Below, piece after piece: positions 60,363 through 64,000 of a stretch of DNA of 64,000 bases. Origin of the DNA: CBDIDH01 sp965277595 (GTDB lineage: Bacteria; Planctomycetota; Planctomycetia; Isosphaerales; Isosphaeraceae); assembly GCA_965277595.1 (NCBI GenBank), contig CBDIDH010000002.1:620001-684000 (forward strand). The letters run 5' to 3'. The stretch's first letter is position 1. The number at the start of each line of letters is the position of its first letter. Position numbers and translations under genes: made by a program. The notes beneath the pieces were generated by a model that did not search any database, was not told where the DNA came from, and was given only the letters and a program-made list of their open reading frames with translations.

Positions 60363-61088
60363 TCACGGTTCGGATTTAAAATTCGGTTCGCGGGCTTGGC
60401 ATGGTCGGAACGTGCCATCCCCGCGCTTTTGTCGCGGATCGAAGCCAACGAACGACGGCCAACGACGGACGAGTTGGCTTCGTCCTGGCTTGTCCCCATC
60501 AAAGGAAGCCAGAATCGTTGGCTTCGTTTCCAAAAGGTTGCGTTGGACGACTCGTACGCATTCCGGAAAATTCTGGCTTCGTTTCGTCAAAGAGGGCCAG
60601 AAATGAGGCGGTTCGCCGGGGTAAAACCTCGATTCAACTTGCTCGTTTCCCCGCGTTTTCAGGCGAAAAGCAAGAATTTGCTTGGGTTGGTTTGCATGAT
60701 TCTCGATCGCCGGCCGTAGATCGCCATATCCATTCGAGAGTGCCCGGGTTTTGGCTTCGTTTCGTCAAGGGGGCCTTTGGAACCGAAAAGGAAATTCGCT
60801 GAGCGAAACCATGATTGAACCTTTCGCGCGAGCCTCTCCCAGGATCAAGGATCGTAGGGAACTCCAGGAAGTTCCCCGGATTCCCGGATGCGGGAAGGAG
60901 AAAAGAACGCATGGGCGGGAGTTGGCGACGATTTCGGTAGGTGATTGGCGCGGGGGTCCGGGCCACTTAGGATGAGGGGTTGTGGGCCAGAAGGGGGCAG
61001 GTCTGGCCCGCCATCATAGGGTTGAGAGTCGACCTCCTTTCGGGTCCCGGCCATTCTGTCTGCCTTGGAACGAAAAAGGACCGTCAAC
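60363..61088. other. Repeat-rich gap without a gene
   Basis: 726 bases after RNase R. Short open frames exist but none has family resemblance. TTGGCTTCGT recurs at 60474, 60518 (extended to TTGGCTTCGTTTC), 60573 (TGGCTTCGTTTCGTCAA) and 60751 (TTGGCTTCGTTTCGTCAA), the last two sharing about 25 bases with GGGGCC/GAGGGCC after them. GAAGCCA and TGGCTTC form a hairpin at 60505-60525. A decayed or dispersed repeat is likely. The downstream end should hold the promoter of the secreted-protein gene. Confidence 0.55.
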
Positions 61089-63365
61089 GTGCGACCGATC
61101 CCCCCTGGTTCGCCTCGCAGACGACCCAAAGCCTGCTGGTTTCTGGCCGTTCTGGCTGGGGTCGGTCTGCTGCTGGAGGCGAAGGCTCAGGCTCAGGCGT
61201 CAAAAAAGGCCGTGGCTCCCGATTTTCGACCGCTGGCGCGTTATGTGCCGCGCGACGGACTGATTGCCTATCTCGGCACCGAGGGGCTCGACTCTCAGGC
61301 CGACGCCTGGAAAAAGACCTCCGCGTACAAGCTTCTGACCGAGACGAACCTTGGCGTCATGCTTGAAGACATGACCTCGCAGGCCGCCTCGAAGGCGCTT
61401 GAGCGACTGCCGAACAGCAAATTAACCGGCGCCGATGTGTTGGCGGTCACCAAGCACCTGGCGCGTTTTGGCTTTGTCGCCGCGATGAACCATACGCCCA
61501 AAGGGGCCGAACCAACGCCTCCATCGGGAACGCTAGTCATCCGGGCGGTCATGGGGAAGGATGCCGTTGGCGGCTTCGGCCGGCTGATCGGCGCACTGAC
61601 GGGAGCGGTCAAGACGCAGAAACTCTCAAAGAACGGGCGGTACGTGGTCATCGTGCCGATCGGCGTCGACACCGAGGGGAAACCGAAGGCCACCTGGACC
61701 TGGTGGGTCGAAAAAGATACCGACCTCGTCGTTGCCTTCGGCAAGGGGGCCGAAGATCTGGCGATGGCCGTCATCGACGGCAAGACGCCGAACGCCGTCG
61801 ATCACCCGATCCGCGCCGAACTCGCCCGAGCCGAAGGGGGCTTCATCCCGATCGGCCAGTTCTTCATCGATCCCGCCGCCCTTCCGAAAACACCTCCGCT
61901 CGCCGCCGCTGCTGCTGCCGATGCTGCTGGAGCGGCGAGCGCTCCGCCTGGCGTTCCCGCGAACCTGACGCCGCCAGGCCTGACCCGGGTCGATTATCGG
62001 TGGGGGTTCCAGGACGAGGCCTTGATGAGCATTGCCCGGATCAAGGCGCCTCGGCCCCGAATGGGAACGCTCGCGCTCTTCGATCAGCCGACCTTTGACA
62101 AGGGGAAGCTTCCCGCCTTGCCCGAGGGCCTGGAATCGTTCACGGTGGCCTCCCTGGATTTTGGCAAGCTTTACGATCAGGCGATGGCCGGCCCCGCCTC
62201 GCCCAACCGCGCGAACCTCGCGAAGCTTACCGAGGATTTGAAAGCGTCGACGCGCCTCGACCTCCGCAAGGACGTGCTCGCGCACCTCGACCCCAAGTTC
62301 GCCATTTTTGTGATGCCGGGAGCGAATGCGCCCGCGACTCCGGCGGTTCCCGCATCGGGAGCGGTCGCCCTGGCGAAGGCCGCGAGCCCGCTTGGCGGTT
62401 TGCTCGGCGCGGCGCAGCTACCCAGGTTCACTCTCGCGGCCGAGGTGGACGATAACGCCGCCGCGGCCAAGGCTCTCGACAACCTCATGAATGCCTTTAA
62501 CAAGGCGTCGCGCGACCACGCGGCCGAGACCGCCGAGCCCCCCGCCGCCGAGGCACCCAAGGGGGCGGCCGATTCCGCGAAAGGGCGTCGGACACCACCC
62601 CCCGCGCCCGAGTTCAAGGCGACGCCCTCGAACGTGCCGACCGAGCGGTCGTATGTCTTGAACATTCCGTCAACGCTGGCGCGCGGGTATCCCGCCGGGT
62701 TCCGGCCGACGATTCGCCTGAAGGGCAAACAGCTAGTGATCTCGACCACGCCCGAGGCCGCTCGGGCTGCGCTGGAGATCAAGGCAGGGGCCTGGACCCC
62801 GCCAGCCGATCTCGCTTCGGCCTTTGAACTGCTTCCCAAGGATCTCGTCATCCTGGGAGCACGCGACCCGAGGTCGAGCCTGCCCGAGATCCTCGCCAAG
62901 CTCCCCGGATCGTTTCAGGCGGGTGTGAATGCCGTGATCGCCAAAAATCAGGTTCAGGCGGCGGATGCGCAGGCTGGTCCCGGGGCGACTTCCCCCGCGC
63001 GGGGATCGGCGAAGCCGAACGAGGCGATGCTCGTTTTCAAGATCCCCGAAACGAGAATGCCCAAGGTTGAGGAGCTTCGAGAACGACTCTCGCCGGGTTC
63101 CTTCGCGGTTTCGAGCGACGATCAGGAGATCCGGGTCGTCTCGCGGGTCGCGTTCCCGAATCTCATCGCGCCCGCGGGCATCGTGGCGCTCGCCATGCCC
63201 GCGATTCAGGCGGCGCGGAACGCGGGGAGGGCCGCCTCGGCCGCTCCCGGCCCCGCCGCGGTCGCGCCCGACTCCGAGCCCGCGGCCGAGACCAAGAAGG
63301 CCGGGCCCAAACCCAAGGGCACCACGACGAAAGGAGGACGCTCTTCGGTCATTCCCCCCGATTGA
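61089..63365 (+). CDS. Large secreted protein with DUF1559-like C-terminus
   Basis: 758 residues from the GTG at 61089, with AAGGA eight bases upstream. N-terminal signal (ACWFLAVLAGVGLLLEAKAQA near 15-35). The body is alpha/beta with an unusual ALPEGLESFTVASLDFGKLYDQAMAG segment near 345 and Ala/Pro-rich linkers near 480-520. The C-terminus FPNLIAPAGIVALAMPAIQAARNAGR (about 692-717) resembles the LLLPAVQAAREAARR segment of planctomycete DUF1559 pilin-like proteins, but here it is at the C-terminal end. Function unknown. Confidence 0.78.
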   Translation: MRPIPPGSPRRRPKACWFLAVLAGVGLLLEAKAQAQASKKAVAPDFRPLARYVPRDGLIAYLGTEGLDSQADAWKKTSAYKLLTETNLGVMLEDMTSQAASKALERLPNSKLTGADVLAVTKHLARFGFVAAMNHTPKGAEPTPPSGTLVIRAVMGKDAVGGFGRLIGALTGAVKTQKLSKNGRYVVIVPIGVDTEGKPKATWTWWVEKDTDLVVAFGKGAEDLAMAVIDGKTPNAVDHPIRAELARAEGGFIPIGQFFIDPAALPKTPPLAAAAAADAAGAASAPPGVPANLTPPGLTRVDYRWGFQDEALMSIARIKAPRPRMGTLALFDQPTFDKGKLPALPEGLESFTVASLDFGKLYDQAMAGPASPNRANLAKLTEDLKASTRLDLRKDVLAHLDPKFAIFVMPGANAPATPAVPASGAVALAKAASPLGGLLGAAQLPRFTLAAEVDDNAAAAKALDNLMNAFNKASRDHAAETAEPPAAEAPKGAADSAKGRRTPPPAPEFKATPSNVPTERSYVLNIPSTLARGYPAGFRPTIRLKGKQLVISTTPEAARAALEIKAGAWTPPADLASAFELLPKDLVILGARDPRSSLPEILAKLPGSFQAGVNAVIAKNQVQAADAQAGPGATSPARGSAKPNEAMLVFKIPETRMPKVEELRERLSPGSFAVSSDDQEIRVVSRVAFPNLIAPAGIVALAMPAIQAARNAGRAASAAPGPAAVAPDSEPAAETKKAGPKPKGTTTKGGRSSVIPPD

Positions 63366-63526
63366 GAACTTGAACGATCGATTCGGGGACGAGGCGGACC
63401 GCAAGCGACGGATCGAACAAGGACCCCGGTCGCGACCGCCGGGCCGACCTGACCACCGTAGCAAGGGTCGCGCGTTTTTCAAGACTGAGAACTCGACACG
63501 GCGAACGACGAAAGCGAGGCGATTCG

Positions 63527-63976
63527 ATGGATTTTGTCCACGAAGTGACAGCCTACCTGGAGAACAAGCCTGGCCGCCTGGCCAAGATCTGTTCGGCTCT
63601 CGCGCATGAGAAGATCAACATTCAGGCGCTCAGCGTGATGGACACGCCCGACCGGAGCGTCCTTCGCCTGGTGACCGACCGGCTCGACGAGACTCGACGC
63701 GTGCTCACCTCGCTGGGAACCGAGTCCGAGGTCCGCGAGATCCTCTCCGTCGAGCTGGAAAATCGGCCCGGAGCGCTCGCCAAGGTGCTTGAACTGCTCG
63801 CCGAGGATCATATCAGCGTCGAATACGCCTACGTCGCCGCAAGCCCAACCGCGGGCAAGTCGCTCGGTCTCTTCCACACCTCGAATCCGAAACGGGCGCA
63901 AAAGGTGCTCGCCGACCACTCGCATTCGAACGGTCAGGACCGCGGCGCCGACCGAAGGCCGCTCTATTCTCGGTAG
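63527..63976 (+). CDS. Tandem ACT-domain protein
   Basis: 149 residues with two ACT domains: VTAYLENKPGRLAKICSALAHEKINIQALSV near 7-37 and LSVELENRPGALAKVLELLAEDHISVEYAYV near 73-103. ACT pairs bind amino acids or regulate enzymes; stand-alone proteins of this type are found in many bacteria. Effector unknown. The stop codon lies inside the terminator hairpin. The flank upstream is 160 bases from the secreted-protein gene. Confidence 0.9.
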   Translation: MDFVHEVTAYLENKPGRLAKICSALAHEKINIQALSVMDTPDRSVLRLVTDRLDETRRVLTSLGTESEVREILSVELENRPGALAKVLELLAEDHISVEYAYVAASPTAGKSLGLFHTSNPKRAQKVLADHSHSNGQDRGADRRPLYSR

Positions 63977-63992
63977 AACGGCGTTTTTTTTT
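63958..63992 (+). terminator. Intrinsic terminator overlapping the ACT gene stop
   Basis: GCCGCTCTA (63958-63966), a seven-base loop and TAGAACGGC (63974-63982) pair with one mismatch, followed by nine T residues (63984-63992). The TAG stop of the ACT gene (63974-63976) is the start of the 3' arm, and the last codons form the 5' arm. Confidence 0.8.
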
Positions 63993-64000
63993 GTGTTGCG

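Noticed and set aside
60396..60802. Overlapping small open frames after rnr
   Set aside because: They run through recurring TTGGCTTCGTTTC words and code repeated GFV/LASF fragments; this looks like repeat DNA, not genes.

Overview
The window is ordinary chromosomal DNA of a GC-rich bacterium, almost certainly a planctomycete and most likely of the Isosphaeraceae type. The signs are a DUF1501 protein paired with a giant DUF1549/DUF1553 protein carrying an N-terminal c-type cytochrome motif, a Gly/Met-repeat secreted protein, a large secreted protein with a DUF1559-like tail, many lineage-specific hypothetical genes, and frequent GTG/TTG starts. I see no prophage, insertion sequence, integron, CRISPR array, tRNA or rRNA. 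Most genes are housekeeping, in short operons on both strands.

Layout. 1-4200 (minus): first codons of fabD, then plsX, then a two-domain M16 peptidase. 4.6-9.5 kb (plus): SRP RNA - dnaX - ybaB - recR - rpoN, an ancient syntenic block with rpoN added. dnaX carries a nine-A slippery run with stop codons waiting in both other frames. 9.5-15.6 kb (minus): small HTH regulator, polyprenyl diphosphate synthase, moaC, membrane glycosyltransferase, FGGY sugar kinase, dtd. 15.8-18.5 kb (plus): Gfo/Idh/MocA oxidoreductase and a second membrane glycosyltransferase. 18.5-25.6 kb: zinc-ribbon protein, a long structured inverted repeat that could act as an attenuator, secreted proteins, ThuA, a 960-residue GH38-like protein, YceH and a TIM-barrel protein. 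25.9-29.2 kb (plus): pabB-pabC-Nif3 operon with 4-base overlaps.

30-40 kb: MDR reductase, rhodanese, a three-subunit molybdenum hydroxylase with a Tat signal (PaoABC-like) followed by a small four-Cys protein, EamA transporter, DUF1015, S-adenosylhomocysteinase. 40-48 kb: trxA-trpF, Ca2+/H+ antiporter, and the macromolecular-synthesis operon dnaG-rpoD-zinc ribbon protein (minus) with a clear sigma-70 promoter. 48-57.6 kb: HtrA protease, DUF1501 and cytochrome/DUF1549/DUF1553 pair, trmL, Gly/Met-repeat protein, and two heptanucleotide inverted-repeat loci. 58-64 kb: RNase R, a repeat-rich gene-free stretch, a large secreted protein, and a tandem-ACT protein ending in a terminator.

The most noteworthy items are the dnaX slippage site, the ~105-nt nested hairpin overlapping a terminator at 19.1-19.2 kb, the heptad inverted repeats, the Tat-exported molybdoenzyme with its small Cys-rich neighbour, and stop codons embedded in terminator hairpins (trmL and the ACT gene). 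Starts were moved to internal ATG/GTG/TTG codons where a Shine-Dalgarno sequence and family length supported it.
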